Assembly: GCA_938004815.1 (NCBI GenBank)
Contig: CALKVR010000233.1
Coordinates: 1 to 14,484, forward strand
DNA from: an uncultured Polyangiaceae bacterium
Lineage (GTDB): Bacteria; Myxococcota_A; Polyangia; Polyangiales; Polyangiaceae
Direction: 5' to 3'
Length of the DNA: 14,484 nt
Below the pieces are notes generated by a model. It had not been told where the DNA came from, searched no databases, and was given only the letters and a program-made list of their open reading frames with translations. Both the position numbers and the translations under genes were made by a program. How positions within the stretch are numbered: position 1 is the first letter of the stretch; every line of letters starts with the position of its first letter. Shown here in pieces: positions 1 through 7,155 of the stretch.

Positions 1-182
1 AAACGAAAGCCGGGAAATACGGCACCGCGCCGGGCAAGCCGTTCGACAACGGTCTCTGGGAGATCGTGATCGAGCCGTTCGACGCGCCCGACCCGGGCCT
101 CGACGTTCCGCTCGAGCGCCTCGTCCAGATCGATCGCAAACCGCGCCATCAGCAGCACGCTTCTCTTACCGAACCCAGATAG
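1..182 (+). CDS. C-terminal end of an unidentified protein (5' end outside window)
   Basis: The third frame is open from the left edge to a TAG at 180-182 and encodes about 59 residues. The stretch is mixed hydrophilic and hydrophobic (for example LWEIVIEPFDAP and LERLVQIDRKPR), with codon choice typical of the coding regions in this window. I do not recognise a family. The tail is basic and Gln/His rich, with no membrane segment or cysteine motif. It stops 13 bases before the ATG of the next gene, so the two may be cotranscribed. The call depends on frame openness and spacing only. The gene could be longer or, less likely, a chance open frame. Confidence 0.5.
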   Translation, partial: TKAGKYGTAPGKPFDNGLWEIVIEPFDAPDPGLDVPLERLVQIDRKPRHQQHASLTEPR

Positions 183-195
183 TCGGAGAAACTCC

Positions 196-1236
196 ATGCT
201 CGACGCTTGCTCTTCTTGCCCCGGTCTCGTCCCTCAGGTGCTCGACGCCTGCCCCCACTGCGGCGCCGCGATCGCGCGCACCAAGACGGAGAAGACGTTC
301 GCGGGGATGAAGACGTTGGCGGCGATGGCGACCGGCGGCGCCGCGATGATGTCGCTCATGGCCTGCTACGGCTACATCGACGAGGGCGACTGGACCGATG
401 GCGGCGCCGGCGGCGTGCCTTGCAGCGTCGACAGCGACTGCCCCTCGGGGCAAGAGTGCGACGACTGGTCGGGCTGGTGCGTCGCGCCGTCGAGCGGCTC
501 GGGAACCGGCTACGAGAACGTCTGCGACGACGGCTACGACGACGACAGCGACGGCAACACCGACTGCGAGGACTCGGACTGCGCGTACGCCGAGCCCTGC
601 AATCAGCCCGAGATTTGCCAGAACGGCGCCGACGACGACATGGACGGCTACCTCGACTGCGAGGACCCGGACTGCCCCGCTTGTCCAGAGACCGAGACGT
701 GGTGCGGCAACCTCGTCGACGACGACCTCGATGGCCTCTTGGACTGCGACGACCCGGATTGCGTGAACGAGTGCGAGCTCGCCCTCTGCGGCGACGGCAC
801 CCAGTCACCGACCGAAGAGTGCGACGACGGAGACTTGGTCGGCGGCGACGGCTGCTCCGCCAGCTGCGAGCTGGAGCTCGACGTATTTTGCGACACCCTC
901 CCGCCCCTCGTCCTCGGCGTCGACCCCAGCGACAACATCGACGGCACCAATGCCTTCTCGTCGAGCTGCATCCCGGCCGGCGGGCGTGAGAGGGCCTTCT
1001 CGTTCACCGCGGTCGCCGACGGAACCCTGTCGGTATCGGTGGCCTCGGGCTTCGACGTGGGCGTCTACGTGCTGCTCGGTTGCAGCGAGTCCGCCACCGA
1101 GGCGGCCTGCTCGGCCGACGGGGCATCGATCGACGTACCGCTCCTCGCCGGGACCGAGGTGACGGTCGTGGTCGACGGGGCCACCGCCGCCGACGTGGGC
1201 GCGTTCTCGATAAGCGCAGGTTTCGCAACCAACTAG
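196..1236 (+). CDS. Cys/Asp-rich lipoprotein-like surface protein with N-terminal zinc ribbon and Myxococcus cysteine-rich repeat
   Basis: 346 residues. Residues 5-22 hold C5-x2-C8 and C19-x2-C22 (CPHCG), a small zinc ribbon. Residues 38-57 (MK, then a hydrophobic Ala/Met run, then LMAC) look like a type II signal peptide with lipid Cys57. After it come C76/C82/C88/C95, three in-register 20-residue repeats at 110-129, 141-160 and 170-189 (C-x13-C-x4-C around DDDxDG), and a DUF4215/Myxococcus cysteine-rich repeat at 198-224 (CGDG...EECDDG...GDGC). Residues about 232-344 form a beta-rich domain like the pre-peptidase C-terminal fold. The acidic repeats may bind calcium; this is inferred. GGAG at 185-188, seven bases before ATG 196, favours this start. 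The in-frame ATG at 307 would give a clean lipoprotein without the zinc ribbon but has a poorer ribosome site. The protein is probably at the cell envelope; its function is unknown. Confidence 0.85.
   Translation: MLDACSSCPGLVPQVLDACPHCGAAIARTKTEKTFAGMKTLAAMATGGAAMMSLMACYGYIDEGDWTDGGAGGVPCSVDSDCPSGQECDDWSGWCVAPSSGSGTGYENVCDDGYDDDSDGNTDCEDSDCAYAEPCNQPEICQNGADDDMDGYLDCEDPDCPACPETETWCGNLVDDDLDGLLDCDDPDCVNECELALCGDGTQSPTEECDDGDLVGGDGCSASCELELDVFCDTLPPLVLGVDPSDNIDGTNAFSSSCIPAGGRERAFSFTAVADGTLSVSVASGFDVGVYVLLGCSESATEAACSADGASIDVPLLAGTEVTVVVDGATAADVGAFSISAGFATN
523..762 (+). repeat. Three in-register 20-residue Cys/Asp coding repeats
   Basis: Units lie at 523-582, 616-675 and 703-762 inside the surface-protein gene. 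Each encodes Cys, then a second Cys 14 residues later and a third five residues after that, with a DDD-x-DG acidic core between the first two and a (E/D)D-x-D stretch before the last. Spacers between units are 11 and 9 residues. The acidic core resembles the calcium-binding loops of thrombospondin type 3 and EF-hand-like repeats. Calcium binding is inferred from that resemblance and not shown. Confidence 0.75.
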
Positions 1237-1260
1237 ATCACGAACCAGCCTCGGAGATAC

Positions 1261-1288
1261 GGTCGGTCCTCCGGCGAGAGGCCCGACC
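1261..1288 (+). promoter_or_regulatory. Hairpin enclosing the ribosome-binding site of the antiporter gene
   Basis: GGTCGG (1261-1266) pairs with CCGACC (1283-1288), and CCTC (1268-1271) pairs with GAGG (1278-1281). One T/C mismatch (1267 with 1282) separates the two helices and CGGCGA is the loop. The GAGAGG Shine-Dalgarno-like stretch (1276-1281) lies in the loop and 3' arm, and the stem ends directly before the TTG start at 1289. This would occlude ribosome entry until opened. No T-run follows, so an ordinary intrinsic terminator is less likely. The structure is read by eye and no folding energy was computed. Confidence 0.5.
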
Positions 1289-2809
1289 TTGCGAGAACAG
1301 CTCGAATCTCTGCTCCTGGCGTTCGCCGTGGCCTCCGCGGTGGCGGTCACGGCCAAGCGCTGGGGCATGCCCTACAACGTTGCCCTCGTGCTCGTCGGCC
1401 TGGCCGGGGTCCTCACCAACGTCCTGCCCAGCGCGCCGCTCGATCCGGGCCTGGTGCTGCTCGTGTTCCTCCCGATGCTCGTGTTCGAAGCGTCGATCGA
1501 GGCGCAGGTCGATCACCTCCGTCACGCGGCGCGGCCCATCCTCGCGCTCGCGCTGCCGGGGGTCGCGCTCTCGCTCCTCGCGACCGGCGTCATCGCGACG
1601 TGGGTGCTCGAGCTACCCTTCTCGGTCGCGCTCCTCCTCGGGGCGCTGCTCGCGATCACCGACACCGTCAGCGTCCTGCTCGCCTTCAAGAGCGTCCGCG
1701 TCCCGCATCGCCTCGCCGCCATCATGGAGGGCGAGAGCCTGTTCAACGATGGGACGGCGCTCGTGCTCGTCATCCTCTGCGCGGGCGTCGTGAGCAAGGG
1801 CGTCTTCGATCCCACCGCCACCGCGCGCAGCCTGGCGATCGCGATCATCGGGGGCGGCGTCCTCGGGGTCGCGTTCGGCGCGATCGGCGCGATGGTGCTC
1901 CGGCGGGTGCCCGATCACCTGACCGTGATCTTGTCGTCGGTCGTCCTCGTGTTCGGGACGTCGCTCATCGCCGAGCGGTTCCACGCCTCGGCCGTCATCG
2001 CGGTCGTGGTCGCGGGGCTCTACGTCGGCAACGCCGCGCGCAAGGCGCTCGAGGCGTCGCACGTCCTCGCGCTCGAGGGGTTCTGGGAGACGAGCGGCTT
2101 CTTGATCAACGTCATGTTGTTCCTGCTCGTCGGTATGCAGATCAACGCGCAGCTGCTCGTCGACGAGGCGGGCGCGATCGGCCTGGCGCTGGTGGCACTG
2201 CACGGCGGGCGCGCGATCGCCGTCTACGGCTCCTTCGCCGCGCTCAGGGTGTTCCTGCGCGAGACGGTGCCGATTCGCTGGCAGCACGTCATGGTCGTCG
2301 GCAACATCAAGGGCGCCCTCTCGATGGCGGCGGTGCTCGCGCTGCCGGTCGACTTGCCGTACCGCTCGCGCCTCGTCACCATCGTGTTCGGCGTGACGTT
2401 CGTCACGCTGGTGACGCAGGCGCTCCCCTTCAAGTGGGCCCTGAAGTGGCTGCAGGTCACGGTCGGGGCGGGCGACGTCGCCGTCGATCGCGCCAAGGCG
2501 CGCCTCGTCTCGGCCCGACGCGGCCTCTCGGAGCTCGACGAGCTGCTCGCGACCGGCCTCGTCTCGCGCAAGGATCACGCCGTCCGGCGTGCCGCGTTTC
2601 AGCGGCTCGTGATCGACGCGGAGGCCGTGCTCCGCCGCGCCGGCGACGACGCGACCCACGACCACGTCGACGTCGCGCTCTTGCACGGCAGAAAGGCCGC
2701 TCTGAAGGAGGCCGCGCGCCGCGGTCTCATCGACGGCGAGGCGGCCGAAGAACAGATCAGCGAGCTCGATCGCGAGCTCGTCCAGCTCTCGAAGGAAGGT
2801 GAGGGATGA
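1289..2809 (+). CDS. CPA1-family cation/proton (Na+ or K+/H+) antiporter
   Basis: 506 residues. An inner-membrane exchanger of the NhaP/NHE (CPA1) superfamily that trades protons for Na+ or K+. Residues 1 to about 390 are nearly continuous hydrophobic helices (roughly 12). Family landmarks are ITDTVSV at 123-129, with Asp125 where relatives have (A/T)DPV, and EGESLFNDG at 147-155, with the ion-binding Asp154. Residues from about 391 form a charged, helical cytoplasmic tail rich in Arg, Glu and Ala. The TTG start is chosen because GAGAGG lies seven bases upstream and because later starts would cut the first membrane helix. The gene overlaps the following RCK gene by four bases, which implies coupled translation and a regulated exchanger. 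The transported ion cannot be told from sequence; an RCK partner makes K+ plausible. Confidence 0.92.
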   Translation: MREQLESLLLAFAVASAVAVTAKRWGMPYNVALVLVGLAGVLTNVLPSAPLDPGLVLLVFLPMLVFEASIEAQVDHLRHAARPILALALPGVALSLLATGVIATWVLELPFSVALLLGALLAITDTVSVLLAFKSVRVPHRLAAIMEGESLFNDGTALVLVILCAGVVSKGVFDPTATARSLAIAIIGGGVLGVAFGAIGAMVLRRVPDHLTVILSSVVLVFGTSLIAERFHASAVIAVVVAGLYVGNAARKALEASHVLALEGFWETSGFLINVMLFLLVGMQINAQLLVDEAGAIGLALVALHGGRAIAVYGSFAALRVFLRETVPIRWQHVMVVGNIKGALSMAAVLALPVDLPYRSRLVTIVFGVTFVTLVTQALPFKWALKWLQVTVGAGDVAVDRAKARLVSARRGLSELDELLATGLVSRKDHAVRRAAFQRLVIDAEAVLRRAGDDATHDHVDVALLHGRKAALKEAARRGLIDGEAAEEQISELDRELVQLSKEGEG

Positions 2810-3486
2810 AGATCATCATCGCAGGCGGGGGCCGGGCCGGGATCAGCGTCGCGGCGCACCTCGGCTCCGCGGGCCACGCCATCACGATGATCGACAAGAG
2901 CCCCGACGTGGCGCGCCTCGGGTTCGAGGTCTTCGGGCTCGTTTCGCTCGCCGGTGACGCGACCGACGCGCGCTTGCTCCGCGAGGCGGGGATGGCCGAG
3001 GCCGACGTGGTCGTGGCCATGCTGCCGCGCGACGCCGACAACCTGGCCGTCGCAGCCCTCGCCAAAGCCGCGGGCGTGGCCAAGATCATGGTCCGGGTGA
3101 AAGACGACGAGTACCGCTCGATCTACTCGGCCGCCGGGGTGCACCGCATCCTCTCCGAGACCGACGTCGTGATCGGCGCGCTCGCGACCGCGATCGAGCA
3201 CGTGAGCGTCAAGGCGTCGATGCTCGTGGGCGGCGGCGAGGCGGTCGCGTTCGAGCTCGAGCTGCCGGACGACGCGGCGGTCGCGGGCAAGACGGTGAGC
3301 GACGTCGCGGCGCTGCCCGGTTTTCCGGCGTCGTGCGTCCTCGCGGGGCTGTTCGCTCCCGGTGCCGGGATCGCGGCGCCGCGCGGCAACTCGACGATCG
3401 AGCCGGGCTCGACGCTCGTGCTCGTGTCACGCCGCGACGAGCTCGGCAAGGTCATCGAATTTTTCATGGCCCGCGGCGCGCCCTGA
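2806..3486 (+). CDS. TrkA/RCK-type (KTN) regulatory subunit for cation transport
   Basis: 226 residues. A soluble cytoplasmic ligand-sensing subunit that gates K+ channels or cation antiporters. Residues 1-118 form the RCK_N Rossmann domain: G7-x-G9-x2-G12 binds the dinucleotide or ATP phosphates, Asp30 ends the second strand (MIDKS), and LAGDATD is the usual following motif. Residues about 135-222 form a TrkA_C (RCK_C) domain with the P-G-S-x-L-V-L-V strand. Its ATG overlaps the antiporter stop (ATGA), and AAGGAAGG (2792-2799) sits six bases upstream. Length matches TrkA-like single-unit proteins. It most probably regulates the adjacent antiporter in place of a Trk/Ktr channel, as no such channel gene is in view. 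Ligand preference (NAD(H), ATP/ADP or c-di-AMP) is not decidable here. Confidence 0.92.
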   Translation: MKIIIAGGGRAGISVAAHLGSAGHAITMIDKSPDVARLGFEVFGLVSLAGDATDARLLREAGMAEADVVVAMLPRDADNLAVAALAKAAGVAKIMVRVKDDEYRSIYSAAGVHRILSETDVVIGALATAIEHVSVKASMLVGGGEAVAFELELPDDAAVAGKTVSDVAALPGFPASCVLAGLFAPGAGIAAPRGNSTIEPGSTLVLVSRRDELGKVIEFFMARGAP

Positions 3487-3500
3487 CGCGCGGCTGCGCG
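3487..3500 (+). terminator. Short GC hairpin just after the RCK gene (weak candidate)
   Basis: CGCGC (3487-3491) and GCGCG (3496-3500) form a 5-bp stem around GGCT, starting one base after the TGA. Only a mildly T-containing stretch follows (GTCGGTTCTCTG), so termination would be inefficient. In DNA this GC-rich it may be chance. Confidence 0.2.
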
Positions 3501-3532
3501 GTCGGTTCTCTGCTGCTACCATCCGGCCGAGC

Positions 3533-4501
3533 GTGCACCTCTCCGACTTACCGCCCCGGCCGGGCAAGCGACCCCGCATCGAGACCAGGCGCTTCGCGGG
3601 CCCGCGAGCCCACCTCGAACAGCTCGGTCATTTGCGGATCGCGCACCTGACGGACCTGCATTTCGGCCGCGTGACACCGATGGCGGTCCAAGAAGAGGCG
3701 GTCGCGCTCACCAACGCGGCGCAGCCCGACCTCGTGGTCATCACCGGCGACCTCGTGTGTCACTCGCAGCTCTACCTCGACGAGCTCGCCGCGACCCTCG
3801 CGCGGCTCGAGGCCCCGACGGTCGCCGTGCTCGGCAACCACGACTATTGGTCTGGTGCCAAAGAGGTCGCGTGGGCGCTGAACAAGGCGAACGTGCTCTT
3901 GCTCCAGAACCAGAACACGCTCCTCGAGCTGCGCGGCGAGCGGCTCCAGGTCGTCGGGCTCGACGATCCGTACACCGGCCACGCGGACCGCGAGCGCGCC
4001 ACCAAGGGCCTGCGCGTCGACGTAGCCAGCCTCGGGCTCTCGCACGTCGCCGAAGAGGCCGACGGGCTTTGGGCGGCGGGCGTGCCGCTCGTCCTCTCGG
4101 GGCACACCCACGCGGGGCAGGTGACATTCGCTCGTCTGCACGAGCTCACTCTCGGCAAGCTCGCCGGGCACCGCTACGTCCACGGGCTGTACGGTGCGCG
4201 CCGCCCCGAGCCGAGCGGCCCGTCGGGCGCGGTCTACGTCAGCGCCGGCATCGGCGCGTCGGTGATGCCGCTCCGCATCGGCGAGCGAGGCCGGCGTGAG
4301 GTCGCGATCTTCGAGCTCGGCCGCGATCTGCCGGCGTTCGACGAGCACCATGACGAGCAGCCGGCGCTGACGGGGCGCAAGCCGACCTCGAGCCAGGTCG
4401 ACAAGCGTCGCGCCGCCGTGATCTTGAAGATGTACAAGCGCGAGGTCCGAGAGGCCCGGGCCGCGCTCAAGCTGCCCAAAGAGACGGGCGGGACGTGGTG
4501 A
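3533..4501 (+). CDS. Calcineurin-like metallophosphoesterase (YkuE/YaeI-like)
   Basis: 322 residues from GTG 3533. A dinuclear-metal phosphohydrolase. All metal-site motifs are present: D41-x-H43 (LTDLHFG), G72-D73 (VVITGD), G101-N-H-D104, His171 (GLSH) and G190-H-T-H193 followed by AGQV, a signature of the YkuE/YaeI subgroup of phosphodiesterases. The tail from about residue 265 is hydrophilic and basic (RRAAVILKMYKREVREAR). I see no signal peptide or membrane helix, although YkuE-type enzymes are often membrane or export linked. The start is uncertain: the frame stays open upstream into the RCK gene, GTG 3533 lies 46 bases after that gene and precedes plausible protein sequence, and the ribosome site is weak. 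The substrate is unknown; phosphodiesters, lipid phosphates or cyclic nucleotides are possible. Same strand as its neighbours. Confidence 0.88.
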   Translation: MHLSDLPPRPGKRPRIETRRFAGPRAHLEQLGHLRIAHLTDLHFGRVTPMAVQEEAVALTNAAQPDLVVITGDLVCHSQLYLDELAATLARLEAPTVAVLGNHDYWSGAKEVAWALNKANVLLLQNQNTLLELRGERLQVVGLDDPYTGHADRERATKGLRVDVASLGLSHVAEEADGLWAAGVPLVLSGHTHAGQVTFARLHELTLGKLAGHRYVHGLYGARRPEPSGPSGAVYVSAGIGASVMPLRIGERGRREVAIFELGRDLPAFDEHHDEQPALTGRKPTSSQVDKRRAAVILKMYKREVREARAALKLPKETGGTW

Positions 4502-4538
4502 AACCGCGCAGATTGGTGTACCACCGGCGTTGAGCGCC

Positions 4539-5885
4539 ATGTCGAAGAAGCCGCCTGTGCTACCGGGCTCGAACTTGCCCGAGGAGACGCCCGTCGATCG
4601 GGCGCTCCAGCTCGCGTTGGCGGGGGAGCGCGACGCGGCGCTTCGGTGGTCGGCCGCCGTCATCCGCGACGATCCCGCGATGCCGACCGCGCTCTGCGTG
4701 ACGGGCCGGCTCCTCGGAGAGGGCGGCCGTGAAGAGGCCGCGCGCGAGGCTTGCGCCGTCGCGGCGCGCCGCGCGATCGACGTCGAGAACCTTCCGCTCG
4801 CGGTCGTCGCGTCGCGTGAGGCGGCCCGTTTCGGCGCCGACCCCGCGCCGCTCTTCGACGAGATCGCCGAGGCCTTCGGCAAGGACTCGCCGCGCTACGG
4901 CTCGGGCGCGACGCCGCCGGTGCCGCTGCCGCCCGCGGCGAATTTCAGCCCGCTGCCGTCGGTGTTGACGGGCGCGCTCTTGAACAACAAGGCGACCGAG
5001 CTCGTACACGAGGCAAACCGCGCGCTCGAGGCGGCGGCGCGCCCGCCCATCGGCAAGGTCCCGCTCTTCTCGGCGCTCGACAAGAAGGGCCTGCGCCAGC
5101 TCATCGAGAAGCTGACGCCCGAGTGGATCCTCACCGGGCAGACGGTGATCGAGCAGGGCGCGCCCGGCAGAGAGGCGTACTGGGTTGCGCGTGGCGAGCT
5201 CGAAGCGCGGCGGCTCACCAAGACCGGCGAGACGATCACCCTGGCGCGGCTTCGCGGCGGGTCGGTGTTCGGCGAGATGGCGCTCCTCTCCCGCGCCCCG
5301 CGGGCCGGCAGCGTGGTGACGTTGCGACCGACGATCGTAGTGCAGATCGCCAAGCAGGCCCTCGACGCGATGGCGCAGTCCTTTCCCGAGATCGGCACCG
5401 AGCTCGGGCTCCACTGCCGGGACCGCATGGTGCAGAACCTCCTCCGGACGAGCGACGTGCTCCGCGTCGTCCCCGAAAAGGGGCTCGGCGCGCTGGTCGA
5501 GCGCTTCGAGATCGTCTGCTTCGAGCAACATGACAAGCTCGTCGTGCAAGACGAGTTCCCCACCGGCATTTTCCTCGTGGCGTCCGGCGAGGTCGCGGTC
5601 GTCCGTAGAGAGGGCGACGGCGGTCCGCTCGTGCTCAAGACGCTCGCCCCCGGCGACGTCGTCGGTGAGGTCGCCACCCTCCTCCGGCGCAAGACCAGCG
5701 CCGACGTCGTCGCCGTGCACCCGACCGTCACGCTCTTTCTCCCGACCCAGCAGCTGCTCGATCTCGTGCGCGCCAACCCCGGCGTCCTCGCCGAGCTCTA
5801 CCTCCTCGCCGTCCAGCGCGACGACGAGACCAACGCGATCCTCAGCGAAGAGGCGAGCGTGGCCGAAGATTTCGATTTGCTCTGA
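4539..5885 (+). CDS. Protein with two cyclic-nucleotide-binding domains
   Basis: 448 residues from ATG 4539; TTG 4530 would add three. Neither start has a good ribosome site. Residues 18-115 are Ala/Arg/Glu-rich helices resembling TPR-like repeats. A Pro-rich linker (124-142) leads to two CAP_ED-type domains, about 176-300 and 305-425. The first has a full phosphate-binding cassette, F244-G-E-M-A-L with P254-R255-A, so cAMP/cGMP-type binding is likely. The second has V375-G-E-V-A-T-L, but T386 replaces the phosphate-binding Arg, so it may be structural or bind something else. There is no DNA-binding, kinase or channel domain, so this is a sensor or adaptor and not a CRP-type regulator. It ends seven bases from the convergent sugar dehydrogenase gene. 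Confidence 0.88.
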   Translation: MSKKPPVLPGSNLPEETPVDRALQLALAGERDAALRWSAAVIRDDPAMPTALCVTGRLLGEGGREEAAREACAVAARRAIDVENLPLAVVASREAARFGADPAPLFDEIAEAFGKDSPRYGSGATPPVPLPPAANFSPLPSVLTGALLNNKATELVHEANRALEAAARPPIGKVPLFSALDKKGLRQLIEKLTPEWILTGQTVIEQGAPGREAYWVARGELEARRLTKTGETITLARLRGGSVFGEMALLSRAPRAGSVVTLRPTIVVQIAKQALDAMAQSFPEIGTELGLHCRDRMVQNLLRTSDVLRVVPEKGLGALVERFEIVCFEQHDKLVVQDEFPTGIFLVASGEVAVVRREGDGGPLVLKTLAPGDVVGEVATLLRRKTSADVVAVHPTVTLFLPTQQLLDLVRANPGVLAELYLLAVQRDDETNAILSEEASVAEDFDLL

Positions 5886-5892
5886 GGGGGGC

Positions 5893-7149
5893 CTAGTCCA
5901 CCACGATCTTGTAAACCGCCGGCACGCCCAGGATGTACACCTCGCCGTCGGCGTCTTGGCCGAAGCCGATCATGCCGCTGACGCCGAGCTCGGTGGTGTG
6001 CTCGCGCACGTCGGTCGCCTGCCCGTTCTGGTAGAGGAAGCTGAAGACCTCGCCCCGGACGTAGTCGCTGAAGAAGTAGCGGCCGCGGAGCGACGGGATC
6101 TCGGAGCCGCGGTAGACGAAGCCACCGTTCACCGACGCGCCCCCGTCGAACTCGCCCGGCACGTGCGGATACTCGTGGATCGCGGGCTCGAACGGGCTCA
6201 AGTCGCAACCCGCCCCGCCGTAGCAGTGGTTGCCCTCGGCCGTGTTCCAGCCGAAGTTGAGGCCCGTCGCGGTGGGGCTCACGACGTCGATCTCTTCCCA
6301 CGCGTTCTGCCCGACATCGCCGATGTAGAGATCACCGGTGCAAGGGTCGAATTGCGCACGCCATGGGTTGCGCATGCCCATGGCCCACACCTCGGGGAGG
6401 GCGCCCGGGTAGCCCCCAGCCGGCGCGAAGGGCATCGCCGCGTCGACGTCGAGGCGCAGGATCTTCCCGAGGCGCGTCATCGGGTTCTGCCCGTTGCCCA
6501 TCGGATCGCCGCCGGAGCCGCCGTCGCCGAGAAAGATGTAGAGGAGCCCGTCGGGGCCAAACTCGATGGAGCCGCCGTTGTGGTTCCCGAAGGGTTGGGG
6601 CTCGGTCAGGATCGTCCGCACCTTGTCGGGGCTCGCGTGATCCGCGTCGGCGCCGCGGGCGTACTCGGCGATCTCGGTGTCGCCGTTCGGCTGCGAGAAG
6701 TGGACGAAGAAGCGCCCGTTGGTCGCGTAGTCCGGGTGGAACGCAAAGCCGAGGAGCCCCTGCTCACCGCCGAAGGCGATGTCGCCGGAGATGTCGAGGA
6801 ACGGGTCCGCGTTCACGACGCCGTTCTGAAGGATGAACACGCGACCGGAGAGATCGACGATGAACAGTCGATCCAGATCACCGGGGGCGGCGATCGCCAG
6901 AGCGGGCGCTTGCAGGCCGTCGTCGTCGTCGGCCACGGTCTGGTACGAGAGGGGCGGGATCGTTCCGCTCGGTGGGTCGCAGCTCACGGTGATGGTCGTC
7001 CCGCCACCGCCTCCGCCCGTCGAGCCGGCGCCGCTCCCCGAGCTCGCGCTCGAGGTATCGGTGCCGGTGCTCGAGCCATCGTCGCCGCAACCGCCGAAAC
7101 CAAGGGCCGTTATCGCCGGTACCGTCATCCAAGCAAGCCAGGTCTTCAT
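5893..7149 (-). CDS. Lipoprotein PQQ-dependent glucose/sorbosone-type sugar dehydrogenase
   Basis: 418 residues from ATG 7149. A PQQ-dependent oxidoreductase of the GSDH/YliI (soluble aldose sugar dehydrogenase) family that oxidises sugars outside the inner membrane. A signal peptide ends in GFGGC (Cys21, lipobox), followed by a Gly/Ser/Thr linker (22-55). The six-bladed propeller follows: RLFIVDLSGRVFI at 94, GLLGFAFHPDY at 131, GNHNGGSIEFGPDG at 188 with probable catalytic base His190, LGKILRLDVD at 227, GMRNPWRAQFD at 258 with Arg260 where relatives contact PQQ, and FGWN at 299. NHCYGGAGC probably forms a disulfide. The open frame extends further upstream, but ATG 7149 gives the classical lipoprotein signal. 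It is transcribed towards the CNB-domain gene and away from the panE-like gene. The exact sugar is unknown. Confidence 0.9.
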   Translation of the reverse strand: MKTWLAWMTVPAITALGFGGCGDDGSSTGTDTSSASSGSGAGSTGGGGGGTTITVSCDPPSGTIPPLSYQTVADDDDGLQAPALAIAAPGDLDRLFIVDLSGRVFILQNGVVNADPFLDISGDIAFGGEQGLLGFAFHPDYATNGRFFVHFSQPNGDTEIAEYARGADADHASPDKVRTILTEPQPFGNHNGGSIEFGPDGLLYIFLGDGGSGGDPMGNGQNPMTRLGKILRLDVDAAMPFAPAGGYPGALPEVWAMGMRNPWRAQFDPCTGDLYIGDVGQNAWEEIDVVSPTATGLNFGWNTAEGNHCYGGAGCDLSPFEPAIHEYPHVPGEFDGGASVNGGFVYRGSEIPSLRGRYFFSDYVRGEVFSFLYQNGQATDVREHTTELGVSGMIGFGQDADGEVYILGVPAVYKIVVD

Positions 7150-7155
7150 GCCTGC

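Noticed and set aside
207..989. Arg-rich frame overlapping the surface protein gene
   Set aside because: A +2-frame reading of GAC/GGC-rich repeats produces Arg runs. The in-frame reading has ordered cysteines and a signal peptide.
3362..3532. Upstream extension of the phosphoesterase frame to 3362
   Set aside because: It would overlap the RCK gene by more than 120 bases and encode Arg/Ser-rich shadow sequence. Recognisable protein begins only near the GTG at 3533.
4514..4523. TGGTGTACCA near-palindrome in the gap before the CNB-domain gene
   Set aside because: Four-base arms with a two-base centre are common by chance, and there is no second copy or promoter-like context.
3548..4882. Minus-strand open frame of 444 codons across the phosphoesterase and CNB genes
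   Set aside because: It spans two genuine plus-strand genes and their gap, shows no domain signature, and is expected from the GC bias.
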